The notes beneath the pieces were generated by a model, which saw nothing but the letters and a program-made list of their open reading frames with translations, made no database searches and was not told where the DNA came from. The position numbers were made by a program, and so were the translations under genes. Below, one piece after another: positions 43,566-55,378 of a stretch of DNA of 64,000 bases. Origin of the DNA: Atrina japonica (lineage: Eukaryota > Mollusca > Bivalvia > Pterioida > Pinnidae); assembly GCA_030159075.1 (NCBI GenBank), contig BROG01000296.1:608501-672500 (forward strand). The letters are read 5' to 3'. Within the stretch, counting starts at the first letter, position 1. Each line of letters opens with the position of its first letter.

Positions 43566-44078
43566 ATCCCTCATGTCCTTGTGTCAAAAAATTATTAGTA
43601 AATAGTTTGCCTCTGAATATGAAATTATCATATGTGGAACAGGCACTGGCTCATCGGAATACCTGAGAGAGACATAAACAACATACGCAGGCGAAATAGG
43701 AAATGTACGTGATTCTGTAGTGTCTAATTAGGATAAATCGCATTCACAAAACTATGAAAATTGTCATTATGAACTGACTAAACACGGTTGATTTAGCTTA
43801 TTGTCTAATCAATAGACACTGTTAGTTTTTCATTCATTTAATTCTGGTGATTCTAAATGACGTCTGTTTCATATGCATAAAGATGATACTAAAACGTCTT
43901 TTAATTTTTCATGCAACATTGTTGAAAAAAAGAGTAGAGAAGTCGTTATTTAAAGACTATGAATTTAAGAAATAACAATTAATTATTAAGAAATAAGATA
44001 TCTCTAAATTTTTAATAGCTGTCTAGACCTTTCATTATCCGCATCTGAACAGCTGAACACTTTTACTGAATTTCATCT
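43566..44078. other. Unassigned AT-rich sequence
   Basis: No gene or shared repeat recognised. Confidence 0.6.
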
Positions 44079-44169
44079 TTAACTCATTCACCCCTAAAGA
44101 CACATTTGGACTAGTCCATATCATTGATTTACAGAAGAGTCCATTGTTTTTCAGGAGTTGATGAGTTTA
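44079..44169 (+). mobile_element. MITE family H, copy 3
   Basis: TTAACTCATTCACCCCTAAA with TTAA at the left edge; CACATTTGGACTAGTCCATA; the right end GGAGTTGATGAGTTTA. Very close to copy 2 in the middle. Confidence 0.8.
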
Positions 44170-44245
44170 GTATCTCGGTAAGGAGTATGGGTGAAGTTTG
44201 AAGTATCTTTTGCTCGATCCAGCCTCGTATCCCTGTTTATATGGA

Positions 44246-44293
44246 GTTTTATGAAGTTTAAGTTTTATGAAGTTCAAGTTTTATAAAGTCTAA
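44246..44293. repeat. Minisatellite, 16-bp unit, 3 copies
   Basis: Three units of GTTTTATGAAGTTTAA, the last two with one or two changes each. Confidence 0.88.
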
Positions 44294-45229
44294 GTTCCCA
44301 ATATAAATGTGGTAGTTCCAGATCAGTATATCTGTTGTAGGTGCATTAAATGATTGTATTGATACTGATCCATGATTTCGAAGGATTTCGTCCTTTTAAA
44401 GTGGGCTACGTGAATGTTTATAAAATGTATGATATGCTGTGATTCACACACACACACATCTCTCGCATCATTGTATGGTATTAAGCAATAAATCGACGGA
44501 TCCCTCGTCGTCAAAAGGATCAAGATAGCGAAATAATGAGATTACAGATTAGGCAGTATTATTAAGACCCTTTTCGTATAGATCCATGTCTAGTCACCGT
44601 AAATTTAAGTATAAGGAAATTGAAAAATCTAATGGCGTAAAAATCGGTGTTCGAGTTCAGTCGGACGATTTTATTAGTAACAACGGGTAGCCACTGAGCA
44701 TGGATGAGTCAAAATAAAACGTTCCTAATCACATTATCAGTCTATGTAAAGTTTTGCCTCATTAGCTTATATATGAGATAGGTGTTTATTGAACTTTTTT
44801 GTATAAAAGTTTACTATTCAGCAGATGTATTTACATATATTTAAATACTGATTTATAATCAATAAAATATTATGTATGATGTTAAATGAAATATGTCAGG
44901 AATTTCTGTCTTCACTCGAAAGGCATCTTAGATATTGCTACTAGGTATGTCTAGAAAGCTACTTAGCTTAGATCCCTTTTAGTTTTTAAACATTAACCTA
45001 AAACCATCAGTTTACCAAAGGTATACAGGTGAACAATCGGTTTACAGTGTCATGAATATAAATCGATTTATATTTAACTCAATCTAAAGAAACCAACACA
45101 ATATCAAAACATATAAATAAAATACACTTCTCTCCCCTCTATCCAGACACTAAAGTTCCTAAGGTAAAATGGAAAAAATTACCAATGTATAATCGAAACT
45201 TCAAGTTTATTTAAAGACGATAAATTGGA
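44294..45229. other. Unassigned AT-rich sequence
   Basis: Contains a small (AC)6 run at about 44447. No gene or shared repeat. Confidence 0.6.
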
Positions 45230-45305
45230 TGAAAATAGTCTCAACATGAACAATTTTGCGAGTCCCAAACGGGATGGGAAAAAATGCCCGGAAGGAGAGC
45301 AATTT
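45230..45305 (-). mobile_element. Repeat family L, copy 4 (fragment)
   Basis: GTCTCAACATGAACAATTTT and AGTCCCAAACGGGATGGGAA match the middle of L on the minus strand. Confidence 0.7.
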
Positions 45306-45450
45306 TTCTACGTATTTAATTGATTGTTTTGCAATCAAAATCACCTTGACCTTGAAAAGTTTATTTTTCACGTCCAGGTATAAAAATATATGTAATAATT
45401 GTATATACAAGGACAGTTTGCGCCTCATATCACAGCCATACTATTATATA

Positions 45451-45518
45451 CCGATGAAGTCTAATTGACAGAAACGATCGTCTTGAGCATTATAACTTTG
45501 GTGTTATGTTTATAATAC
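45451..45518 (+). mobile_element. Repeat family E, copy 4 (3' end only)
   Basis: CCGATGAAGTCTAATTGACA, GATCGTCTTGAGCATTATAA and GTGTTATGTTTATAATA: the last ~68 bases of E. Confidence 0.82.
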
Positions 45519-45647
45519 AACAATTTATCAATCATCCGCAGTTTTGTTTAATATAGATCTAACTATTTCTATAATACTCTAATCCCCTGTCCGTCTATCT
45601 TTCCCTTTTTCACCTACTATCCATCTAAAAATACATAATTACATAAG

Positions 45648-46989
<1,342 letters not shown>

Positions 46990-47533
46990 AATGGCGGAAG
47001 ACAGAACCCGCTTACCCGAGAAGAGACCACCAGCCTTCCGCAAGTAATCTGGTAAACTTTCTCACAAAAAATTCTGCTTAGGCTCCCGCGGGGATCGAAC
47101 GTGCGCTGAGCAGAAGTGTAACACTTCATGACCGGCCTGGCTCAGTCGGCAGCGCGCTCGACTCTTGATCGTGAGGTCGTGAGTTCGAGTCCAACCGGCG
47201 GTAGGTTGGTTTCCTGTCCTTCGGAAGAAACAGTAAAAACCGAGGTCCCGTGTCACAGTAAGTGTCGATACGTTAAAGAACCCTCACTGCTCAATGGTCG
47301 TATGTACAGAGCATAGGCCAAAATTTGAAGCCCTTCACCGGCATTTGATGACGTCTCCATATGAATGAAAGATTCTTGAGTGGGACGTTAAGACTTCATA
47401 GTTCAAAGCATAGTTCATAGTTCAAAGCATAGTTCATAGTTCAAAGCATAGTTCATAGTTCAAAGCATAGTTCATAGTTCAAAGCATAGTTCATAGTTCA
47501 AATCGCGAGGCCATAACTACTTGGCCATGGAGG
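46990..47533 (-). mobile_element. SINE family B, copy 10, split by SINE C
   Basis: Body ATGGCGGAAGACAGAACCCG and CACCAGCCTTCCGCAAGTAA, then CGGGGATCGAACGTGCGCTG and GCAGAAGTGTAACACTTCAT. It resumes after SINE C copy 2 at ACTTCATAGTTCAAAGC and ends CATAACTACTTGGCCATGGA. Inside the resumed head a 19-bp unit has been amplified. Confidence 0.88.
47130..47392 (+). mobile_element. SINE family C, copy 2 (inside SINE B)
   Basis: GACCGGCCTGGCTCAGTCGG (A-box region) and TGAGTTCGAGTCCAACCGG (B-box region), the central block CCGTGTCACAGTAAGTGTCG and GGCATTTGATGACGTCTCCA. The tail is cut at GGGACGTTAAG, without the (CAAA)n seen in copy 1. It is flanked by the 7-bp direct repeat ACTTCAT (47123-47129 and 47393-47399). 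Confidence 0.9.
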
Positions 47534-47551
47534 CCTCTCTCTCTCTCTCTC
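47393..47551. repeat. 19-bp tandem expansion within SINE B head, then (CT)n
   Basis: About 5.5 copies of TTCATAGTTCAAAGCATAG run to about 47503. The unit is the SINE B head sequence itself (ACTTCATAGTTCAAAGC), which is single-copy in every other B element. A short CT repeat follows at 47533-47551. Confidence 0.93.
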
Positions 47552-48141
47552 AATATAAGTAGAGACTTTCTAGCAGTACATCTGCCATGAAACACATAAC
47601 ATGTACGTAGTTTGTAAGCAATATCTGTACTATTGTAGTCATGCACTTTTAATGCTTTATCGATTGATTGACCTAGTTTTAATACAAGTGTCAGGTATTA
47701 TTTATTTATCAATCAATCAATCAGCCAAAAAAACAAGCAGTACGGAATAGTAAAATATTAATTTTGTTTCATTCATTAAATCCAAGGTCAAACTAACCTA
47801 TGAAATTTTACGTTCACGTATATCAGAAACGTAAGCCATGTTTGACAACAAACAGAATATTTAAATTTTGGATTAAAATTAAACAGTATCTACCCAGATG
47901 TAAACACGGGGCACATTTAAATTCTTTTCTTACAACGTTGCTGATTTTTGAAGAACATGGGTAATTGATTTTGTTACTATAGCCGTCCATCTATTTGTAT
48001 TTATTCAGCTTTCAAAGACGTGATTTATGTTTAATTAATTTGCACATCTTGGTTCGCCTAAACAGGTAATGTAATTCACGTGGTATAATTACAAAGACCG
48101 AAACTTTGTCCATTTCAATTTATATATTTAACGTATGAAGT
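47552..48141. other. Unassigned AT-rich sequence
   Basis: No gene or shared repeat recognised. Confidence 0.6.
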
Positions 48142-48318
48142 AAAATCTCGCAATTAAAACTACCTAAATGTCTGACTCAAGGTGGACCGATAAGTGATGT
48201 GGACACCTTCGTTAGGTTCTCTAATTATGCAATATCTTTCAAGAGACTAAAAATTGTGGTCTGAAATGCGAGGTTGTCTCTTAATTGAGGTGGTCGTTTG
48301 GCGATGTTCCGCTACAGT
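48142..48318. mobile_element. MITE family F, copy 5
   Basis: AAACTACCTAAATGTCTGAC, GTGGTCTGAAATGCGAGGTT and TTGAGGTGGTCGTTTGGCGA match copies 4 and 8. The right end GTTCCGCTACAGTA is kept; the left end has decayed. Confidence 0.75.
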
Positions 48319-48493
48319 AAAACATGCTTTAGCGACCACCTGTGTATAAAGACCACCTGGTCACAAAGACTGTTTTTTGCTGTCCCCAATAGTACCATTT
48401 GTGTATAAATCAACCTCTATATAAAGACCACCTTCCTATAAAGACCGATTTTTATGTTCCAAAGGAGGTCGTCATATACAAGTTTCACTGTAT
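48313..48493. mobile_element. MITE family F, subfamily 3, copy 2
   Basis: TACAGTAAAACATGCTTTAG at the left and ACAAGTTTCACTGTA at the right. Interior TATAAAGACCACCT words are repeated. Its first bases coincide with the last bases of copy 5, so the two elements abut at a shared TACAGTA. Confidence 0.8.
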
Positions 48494-48694
48494 ATAAGAG
48501 TATTAGCCTTTCTATTTCCAAATTTTATGAGGGGATATTGTATTTGAAAATGAAAATTTAGTGTAGTGTAGTTATTTACAATATTCAGAGACAAAAAGAA
48601 ATTAATTCAATGTAAACCTTTTACCATACAACAAAACAATATAGAATTAACATAGAAACATTAAATGTCCATTAAAGGGCTGATGCTGTTACTA

Positions 48695-48890
48695 TTATGT
48701 ATGTATGTATGGATGTATGGATGTATGTATGTATGTATGTATGTATGTATGTATGTATGTATGTATGTATGTCTGTCTGTCTGTCTGTCTGTCTATCTGT
48801 CTGTATGTACATGTACATGTATGTATGTATGTATGTATGTATGTATGCATGTATGTATGTATGCATGCATACACGTGTGCATGTCTGTGT
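48695..48890. repeat. Compound (GTAT)n/(CTGT)n microsatellite
   Basis: GTAT units, a CTGT block at about 48770-48805, then GTAT again with GCAT variants. All three plus-strand frames stay open because the unit lacks stops, giving Met-Tyr-Val-Cys repeats that are not genuine proteins. Confidence 0.97.
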
Positions 48891-49329
48891 CTATTTATGT
48901 TGTTAATTTATAAAAAACTGGTATGTTTACTGCCTTTTCACCTACCATTCAAAATGCCGAATGAAATAGATTAATTCTGAAAACGTAAAACCAATCCCTA
49001 CATTCAGATGTGAAAACCGTTAATTGCAGCTATTTGAAGTGATATTATTCTGATTTTCATTTAGATGAAATACCATTCTTATCGCCATAATGCGATACAG
49101 ATGAACAACATTTTAATTCAGTGATTATTGAGTAATACATGGTTTTTTTTTTATTTTATCACTTATTTCTATCAGATAGAGAATGATTAAATGAGATATA
49201 CACCTTGTCAGTGTTAAGCATTAATATCACTCGCTTTTATGTCCTATGTTATCAATTTCTGTGTACATGATTTTTGCTTTCGTGTCAAAATTACACTGGA
49301 TTGCTTTTGGTGTCTTGTATGTCACGTTG
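48891..49329. other. Unassigned AT-rich sequence
   Basis: Nothing recognised. Confidence 0.6.
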
Positions 49330-49580
49330 GGGCCTCCATGGTCGAGTGGATAGAGCATCGCGCTTTGAACCATGAAGTCTCTCACTTCTGGTCAGCGCAG
49401 GTTTGAGCTCCTCAAGCTGATTTTGTGAGAAAGCTTGCCAGTTTTTTCTTGCGGAAGGCCGGTGATTTCTTCCCGAGTACATTTTAATCGGGTTCTCTCT
49501 CCCATCATTAAAAACTGGCCTCCACCATATAACTGAAAAATTGTTGAGTGTGGTGTTATACACAATTCAAAATTCAAATT
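49330..49580 (+). mobile_element. SINE family B, copy 11 (full length)
   Basis: Head GGGCCTCCATGGTCGAGTGG, GCGCTTTGAACCATGAAGTC, B-box region GCGCAGGTTTGAGCTCC with a small deletion after it, and tail TTGTTGAGTGTGGTGTTATA. Among the clearest heads in the window. Confidence 0.9.
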
Positions 49581-49629
49581 CGTATGCCACGCCAACATCG
49601 CTTTCAAGAGAAAAGTTGATTTTTTTTCT

Positions 49630-49745
49630 GTTTAACCTACTTTTTCTCCTCTTAATCCTTGTTTTTCTCATTTAAACCTATGTGTTTTCCAGGTAATGCA
49701 AATAAGAGAAAACATATATAACTGGAGACAAAATAAGTTTAATTC
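49630..49745. repeat. GTTTAACC/CTGGAGA-rich segment
   Basis: Words of the type GTTTAACCTACTTTTTCTCC and AACTGGAGACAAAATAAGTT recur here, at 46890-46975 and at 51065-51165, partly inverted. Probably fragments of one AT-rich MITE family; boundaries are unclear. Confidence 0.35.
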
Positions 49746-49787
49746 ATTAATTCAATATGGTAAAAATTGAGAAATATCAAAACAGAA

Positions 49788-49900
49788 ATTCCAAGTCCAT
49801 TAGAATACGACAAATGGGATATACAAATGGTCTCAACATAACAAACAATCGAACATTCCAAACGGGATGAGAACAGGTATCAGGCAATGTCCATTTCATT
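49788..49900 (-). mobile_element. Repeat family L, copy 5
   Basis: AATTCCAAGTCCATTAGAAT, GACAAATGGGATATACAAAT, GGTCTCAACATAACAAACAA and TTCCAAACGGGATGAGAACA follow the L order on the minus strand. Confidence 0.78.
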
Positions 49901-50147
49901 TATGTGAAATGACTCGAAATGGACCAACGACAACGGCATTAAAATGAATTATTTTATTAAGTTCAAGAACATTGACCGTCTGTAAATGTAACTCTTTATA
50001 ACTACTTTGATGTTATGAAATTAGATATCATATTTCATCCACGAATTTAATTACTAGTAATTGACATTTCTATTATTACTTTTCATGATGTAATATGGAA
50101 CTAGTTCCTCCTAAGAGCAGTGTTGTTGAGAATGTAGTGTCCGATAC

Positions 50148-50371
50148 AAATAAGATGGCGGCGCGGAGTAACATTTTGATTACCATACAGATGATTCTAC
50201 TCACTTTTCGGTTATGAAAGGAAAGTTGCAAGGAAAAATACGGTGACCGATTTCTCGTCAGTGTTATATCAATGTTATGCCTTATTACCTAAATTTTAAA
50301 ACTCGTGCTCCAGGTCAAGAAAAGCTTCAAAAGACACCATCCACCAAGTTATATAGATTTTACAATAGGCT
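50148..50371 (+). repeat. Dispersed repeat family J, copy 2
   Basis: AAGATGGCGGCGCGGAGTAA, CTCACTTTTCGGTTATGA, GCTCCAGGTCAAGAAAAGCT and AAGACACCATCCACCAAGTT match copy 1 over about 230 bases with several small gaps. Confidence 0.65.
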
Positions 50372-50485
50372 ACGACTGGGAACATGGGAGGGATATAAAC
50401 TAGACGAGTTGTCTGTGCTATGTCAAATCGTGTAAACTAAAGAAATGTGGGTGCGGATTACACCTTACATATTTTTAAATTTGAA

Positions 50486-50660
50486 ACTGAATCGTGTTTT
50501 ACGTCACAGTCGCTATTTTTCAGTTATATGGTGGAGGTCAGGTTTTACTGGTGAAGGAGAAAACCCACCGACCTTCAGCATGTAAATTGGCAAATATTCT
50601 CACAAAAACCAGCTTAGGTTCCAGCGCGATGCCCTAACCACTTGGCCACATAGGCCCCAT
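50486..50660 (-). mobile_element. SINE family B, copy 12 (internal deletion)
   Basis: The tail ACGTCACAGTCGCTATTTTT and body are present, but the B-box is missing: TTAGGTTCCAGCGCGATGCC joins directly to the A-box side CTAACCACTTGGCCACATAG. The repeated GCG at the junction fits a deletion of about 45 bases. Confidence 0.82.
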
Positions 50661-50854
50661 CTTACATATAAATAATCCTATGCTTCATTCAAAATATAAT
50701 ATTCATTCAATCTTAATAAATGGATGGATCAATTCAATGTATAAATGGGGAACTTTAGGCCTATTTAGAAAATCACATTGATTAGTAAAAGCTAGTTTTT
50801 TTCCTGTCAGTTGGTGTTTTCTCGAAAACGAACTGGGCTTAACTTATTTTTTAC

Positions 50855-51055
50855 CTTTTCACCGAACTTGAGAGGTTTCCGTGGAACATTTGCGACTAAT
50901 GTGACATGCTGACAGAGAACGCTTAGTACGCCTTCCAGATACTTCGCCCCATCCCGTTCGGGTTTAGCAATTTTTCCTTCATGTTGAGACCATTTATCAT
51001 ATTTGTCGTACTCTAATGGACTTGGAGTTTCGATTATACAATGATACTTCTTCCG
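50855..51055 (+). mobile_element. Repeat family L, copy 6 (longest copy)
   Basis: CCTTTTCACCGAACTTGAGA, GGAACATTTGCGACTAATGT, GCCCCATCCCGTTCGGGTTT, CATGTTGAGACCATTTATCA and CTAATGGACTTGGAGTTTCG. This ~200-base copy links the 5' pieces (2690, 61922) and 3' pieces (3518, 9980, 49788) into one family. Confidence 0.8.
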
Positions 51056-51064
51056 TTTTATTTT

Positions 51065-51165
51065 TTGCTATTTTTTTTAGATTTAAACCTTGTTTATCTC
51101 AGCTAAACTTAGTTTGTCTCCAGTATATATAATAAAAGCATGTTTAACTGGAGAAAAACTCCAGT
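51065..51165. repeat. GTTTAACTGGAGAAAAAC-rich segment
   Basis: CTTGTTTATCTCAGCTAAAC and CATGTTTAACTGGAGAAAAA echo the segment at 49630-49745 in part as inverted words. Confidence 0.35.
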
Positions 51166-51213
51166 TTGACTGGTAATTTTGTAGTTCGTAGTCTCGTAGT
51201 TAAAGGGCTGAAT

Positions 51214-51375
51214 AACAGACGGATTTTGATCATACGTTTAGATTTATTATTTGGCCTTGTGTGATACCACTTTCACTTTAGAATATATTTAGAATTGGAG
51301 CTCAACTGATGAAGTCTAACTGACAGAAACAATCGTCTTGAGCATTGCATCTTTGGTATTATGTTTATAATATTT
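51214..51375 (+). mobile_element. Repeat family E, copy 5 (5'-truncated)
   Basis: ACGGATTTTGATCATACGTT, TTATTTGGCCTTGTGTGATA, CTAACTGACAGAAACAATCG and GGTATTATGTTTATAATATT. Confidence 0.83.
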
Positions 51376-52089
51376 GGAATCAGAATATTTCTGATCTAGA
51401 ATAGTGCTCGGTAACCTACATCATCGTCTCAGAGAAAATATACGGTAGTGTCTTTCCATACAAGTTTCACATTGTTGTACTTCTAGCTCTGTATAATTGT
51501 GTTTCCTCAATTTGAAAGTGAATCATTTCAGAGTCATAAAAATCTTATGCGTGTCAATAACATCAAAGAGATGTCACTTTCAGTTGGTTTGATGTGTCGC
51601 ATCCTATATTATTTCCAAATCTAGCCATGTATGATTTAAAAATGATTTTACCGTTTACATGTAAGTCTTTGACAGATATAATTCACAGATCTGTCGAGAT
51701 TTGATTTATTGAAAAGTCAAAAGAAATCCCTTTTATATGCAAAATTGACGTCCTATATATTCTGACAGTTCAGGTATGGTCTATGTGTTTGCGGATGACC
51801 CAGATACATATCTGATATACTATTGCAACGGAAATTAGAATAACAAATATATTACTCAATGAGGCACAGTAATGCCTTTCCCAGATTAAAGTCATCCGGC
51901 GAATAAGATTATTATAGATATTTCAATTGCGATCACTGAAGTAGAAAATAAAAGATGCTGTTTTACAAATAACATTTGTAAAAAGGTAATTAAATGTTGG
52001 TGTTTAAATTTTAGGTCTATGGGATTCTGATAACAGCAGGGCTAGGTATAACGTCATTTAATATATAACACTACATCCCTCTATCACAA
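51376..52089. other. Unassigned AT-rich sequence
   Basis: No gene or shared repeat recognised. Confidence 0.6.
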
Positions 52090-52355
52090 GACCTCCGTGC
52101 CTAGTGGTTAAGAGCATCGCGCTTTAACCATGAAGTATCTTACCTCTAATCAGCGCGGGTTCGATTCCCATTGGAACCCCAAGCTGATTATGTGAGAAAG
52201 TGATGCAAATCCATTTGCAGGAATGCCGGTGGTCTCTTCCCGGGTACATTATTACCGGTTTCCCTCCTCCACCACTAAAATTGGCCTCCACCATATAACT
52301 TAAAACTTGTTGAGTGTGGCGGAAAACAATACATGTATTCAAAATACAAAATTTT
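52090..52355 (+). mobile_element. SINE family B, copy 13 (full length)
   Basis: Head GACCTCCGTGCCTAGTGGTT, AAGAGCATCGCGCTTTAACC, a very good B-box region GCGCGGGTTCGATTCCC, body, and tail TTGTTGAGTGTGGCGGAAAA. Together with copies 9 and 11 it defines the family. Confidence 0.9.
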
Positions 52356-52384
52356 GCTCTTCTTATAAGGTGTAAAATGAGTTA

Positions 52385-52495
52385 TATCAAATTTGAACTA
52401 AACTAATGAAGTCTTATCGACAGAAATGATCGTCTTGAGCATTTGTTTTGGCCTCTTTTGTAAAACTATAACTTTGGTATTGTGTATAAAATTGT
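52385..52495 (+). mobile_element. Repeat family E, copy 6 (3' end, with insertion)
   Basis: ATGAAGTCTTATCGACAGAA and GATCGTCTTGAGCATT are followed by about 25 extra bases and then TATAACTTTGGTATTGTGT. A tiny echo (CTGTAACTTTGGTATTGTTA) lies at about 53280. Confidence 0.65.
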
Positions 52496-52965
52496 CACAA
52501 TGTCTACAGAAACCCAGAGGAGCGGGAATACCCCCACAAGGTTTCCTGTTTTGTTATTTTACATTTGTCACACATAAAAAGACGGAAAAAATGTTTTGTC
52601 TTCCACTTAATATTCAACAACAACAACGATATGCTATATGTATGAACCACTGGCTGATATAACAGTATTACGTAATGTTCAAGCTTCTGAAATAGGCGAT
52701 CAAAGAAAAAAAGGCTAATGACTTCACAAATATGTAATGCATTCTTTCATATAGTTTTGGAAAACGTGCAAAAATACATCAACATATTTCTTTTATTTTC
52801 TTTTTATTTCTTTTTATTGGTGTGACCTTTGGTATTTCTACTTTGGTTTTCCAGTTTAGTTGCTTTTATTACCATTTTGACAGAATGCAAAGACCCGTTT
52901 AGAGATATGTAGATTAACAATAATTAAATTGGGTGACAAAGGGACAAATTACAGCGCATATTCGT
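52496..52965. other. Unassigned AT-rich sequence
   Basis: No gene or shared repeat recognised. Confidence 0.6.
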
Positions 52966-53228
52966 TTGTTTGTTGGTTTGTTTGTTGTTGTTTAACGTCC
53001 AACTCAAGAATCTTTCACTCATATGGAGACGTCACCAAATGCCGGTGAAGGGCTTCAAATTTTGATCTATGCTCGGCACTAACGGCCATTGAGCAATGAG
53101 GGTGCATGGGACCTCGGTTTATACTGTCTAATCCGAAGGACAGGAAACCAACCTGCCGCCGACTGGACTCAAACTCACGACCTCACGATCAAGAGTCGAG
53201 CGCGCTACCGGATGAGCCAGGCCGGCTC
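52966..53228 (-). mobile_element. SINE family C, copy 3 (full length)
   Basis: From the (GTTT)n tail and TTGTTGTTTAACGTCC through GGAGACGTCACCAAATGCCG and ACTCACGACCTCACGATCAA to the head CTACCGGATGAGCCAGGCCG. The block around the B-box reads GACTGGACTCAAACTCACGA. No convincing target duplication was found; ATTCG is present on both sides but is too short to rely on. Confidence 0.9.
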
Positions 53229-53984
53229 CGTAGATTCGTATTCACAAACAAAGCCAGAATGAATATTATTTTTGTAAAACTGTAACTTTGGTATTGTTAC
53301 TTTAATAGGTCAATAATAAATTTGTCCTTTTCTGTAACACCCAGTACGCATTCCGTTAGCCTCACACTTGTATGGTTGTACATTTTAGGTATTACTTTTT
53401 AGTAGCAATTTGTTTGTCTTAACCTCTCCGTAGCGTTCAAAATGAAAATGTAACATAATAAAAGGCGATAAAAAGTACTCTCCACTTTGTCCTTTGACCT
53501 TTATAATTATTAGGGTCAAACCTTAAAATAGGTGAGTATATAAAATTTTTAAAACATTTGAATGAAAGAATTTCACTGTATCTCCCACATGTCTGAGTAT
53601 CGGACTGGCAGACTGACGGACGCACGAAATCGTTACTATATGTATAGTCCCATTCTCGACGATAAGCGACGATTGGACAAGCGAAGGTGCGAAATGTAAC
53701 GTTCAAATTACGAATTCAAAATTAATGCATTAGGTATTTTCTGTTTCGTTTCGTTTATTGTTCCGCGTTTTAGCAGCACCCATTACCAGAAGGGCTTCAA
53801 ACATTTTTGGGAACCTTGTAGGCTATGGCAATAACTGTAATCTATGTCCTGTATGTGCAAGTTGCGGGTTTGTATATAATTAGACATCTATATCTTTGCA
53901 AACGTTGTAGATATTGACTTATTAATCATAGTTTAGCATAGCATAGCCAAGTTTTGGAACCTCTATTGGTCCTATGTTGCGGCG
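53229..53984. other. No gene recognised (89-codon frame)
   Basis: A minus-strand frame at 53437-53706 (89 residues) has no identifiable motif. Only the small E-like echo near 53280 is shared. Confidence 0.5.
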
Positions 53985-54380
53985 TATGTTGTCGCCCCAG
54001 CACATATTGTCATCGGTGACAATATATGTAATCTCACACTGTACATTTTGTCGCCCCGCGGCACACATTGTAGTCTGACTGAATTTTGGTGGCACATATC
54101 CAGGATATCTAATATCAGTGCGAGTGTATTATGTAAAACCACAATGATACAACGCTATTGTAGGCGGGTGATGACGTTCATTCCACATATCTAGCGCCGA
54201 CGACGATTTGTGCAAAGTGTCACTGCACATATTGTCGGCCAAACGACTGACGTTAAAATGTGGTACCCTTGGCACATAATGTCACCGGCGACAATTTGTA
54301 CTGATGGGAGACAATATGTGTAGTGTTAGATTACACATATTGTCGCAAGCGAAAATGTGCAGGTGCGACAATATATACTG
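53985..54380. repeat. Cluster of CACATATTGTCGC motifs in both orientations
   Basis: Forward words (CACATATTGTCATCGG at 54001, CACATATTGTCGGCC at 54227, CACATAATGTCACCGGCG at 54273, CACATATTGTCGC at 54333) alternate with inverted ones (GGTGACAATATATG at 54016, GCGACAATTTGT at 54288, GACAATATGTG at 54310, GCGACAATATATA at 54365). About ten matches to a 12-13-base motif in 400 bases, often as facing pairs forming small hairpins with GC-rich loops. Confidence 0.85.
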
Positions 54381-54769
54381 CAACAGTCCTATTACACATC
54401 TTTCATTCGCAAAGTTTATGTAGCTTCACATGGGAATCGTTCCTATCAATGTTCGTTAAAAATGGCACATTAATTCTTGAAAAGAAATAAAATAGTTCAC
54501 AACGAACAGTGACAGAGAAAAAAAAACGATAGCAATAGTTCACCCTGAGCCACAGGCTCAATTGACCAAATATAGCCCGGGCATGTGTGTATATCTTTAA
54601 AATGACATTTTATAGATAAGAGAGATACTATGTTATTAAAATTAATCGTCCGCCAAAATGATGACAAGATGTTAAAGCAATGAGGCTGATTTTAAAGTTA
54701 ACACTGATGAACCACCGTTTCCCACATGATGTAGAATTGTCTGTATATTATCATATACAAAGTATAAAG
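54381..54769. other. Unassigned AT-rich sequence
   Basis: Nothing recognised. Confidence 0.6.
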
Positions 54770-55030
54770 TGAAATAGAGGTTCTACAACAACTGTAAGGT
54801 GAATACCATGTTTATCTAACTCAAGTTAGCTAGTTTTCAAAATGTGAAAAAAATACTAGGTTTACCGAGAATTAGCTAAACACGACCATCAACTCCCACG
54901 AGTTGTTGAACCTGTTTTAACTACATTTGTATAACTGAAAACTTGCGTAGTGTGGACAATTACATCTTGTCAAGACGTCCGCGGGCTCTCGTGATCACGT
55001 CACACCGGTATCTTGCTTCAGTCACATTTT
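54770..55030. mobile_element. Fold-back element family N, copy 2
   Basis: TTCTACAACAACTGTAAGGT begins the left arm; CATCAACTCCCACGAGTTGT ends a right arm shortened by a deletion. The 3' part CATTTGTATAACTGAAAACT and CTCTCGTGATCACGTCACAC matches 12790-12910. Confidence 0.75.
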
Positions 55031-55179
55031 TCCAGATTGCATCTGACCAGGAAGGAAAGGCAGGACACACAAAATTGGCGCGACTACCTAAAACCCTTGC
55101 CACTTGTCCCTGTTAGGCAGGGGGATATGTCGAAAGCGTGTTTTTGTGTTCTTCCTGAGTGGTCCGTGTTTTCAAATTG

Positions 55180-55378
55180 CTTTTAAAGTGCCACTACACT
55201 TGTACAATCCGACGAAGGCATCACATAGAACATCCCATCCTAGACCATTTACCATCCATCTAGACACAGAGCTGTGCCTACAAGAGACGAAAACTCATCT
55301 CTGAAAATCTGGCACGATTGGGGATCGAACCAGTGACCCTTGATGTTGAAGTTCTGGCACTCTACCAAGTCCTATTGT
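55180..55378 (-). mobile_element. tRNA-headed element Q (possible SINE)
   Basis: On the minus strand an A-box TGGTAGAGTGCC (here CTGGCACTCTACCA at 55356-55369) lies about 30 bases before a near-perfect B-box GGTTCGATCCC (here GGGGATCGAACC at 55320-55331). The likely body continues toward 55180 (GAGCTGTGCCTACAAGAGAC). Only one copy is here, so family membership is inferred from the head alone. Confidence 0.6.

Noticed and set aside
47393..47503. CRISPR-like direct repeats
   Set aside because: The 19-bp units abut directly with no spacers and derive from the SINE B head.
48665..48974. Cys/Met/Tyr/Val-rich frames as a cysteine-rich peptide
   Set aside because: Pure translation of GTAT and CTGT units; three plus frames are open at once.
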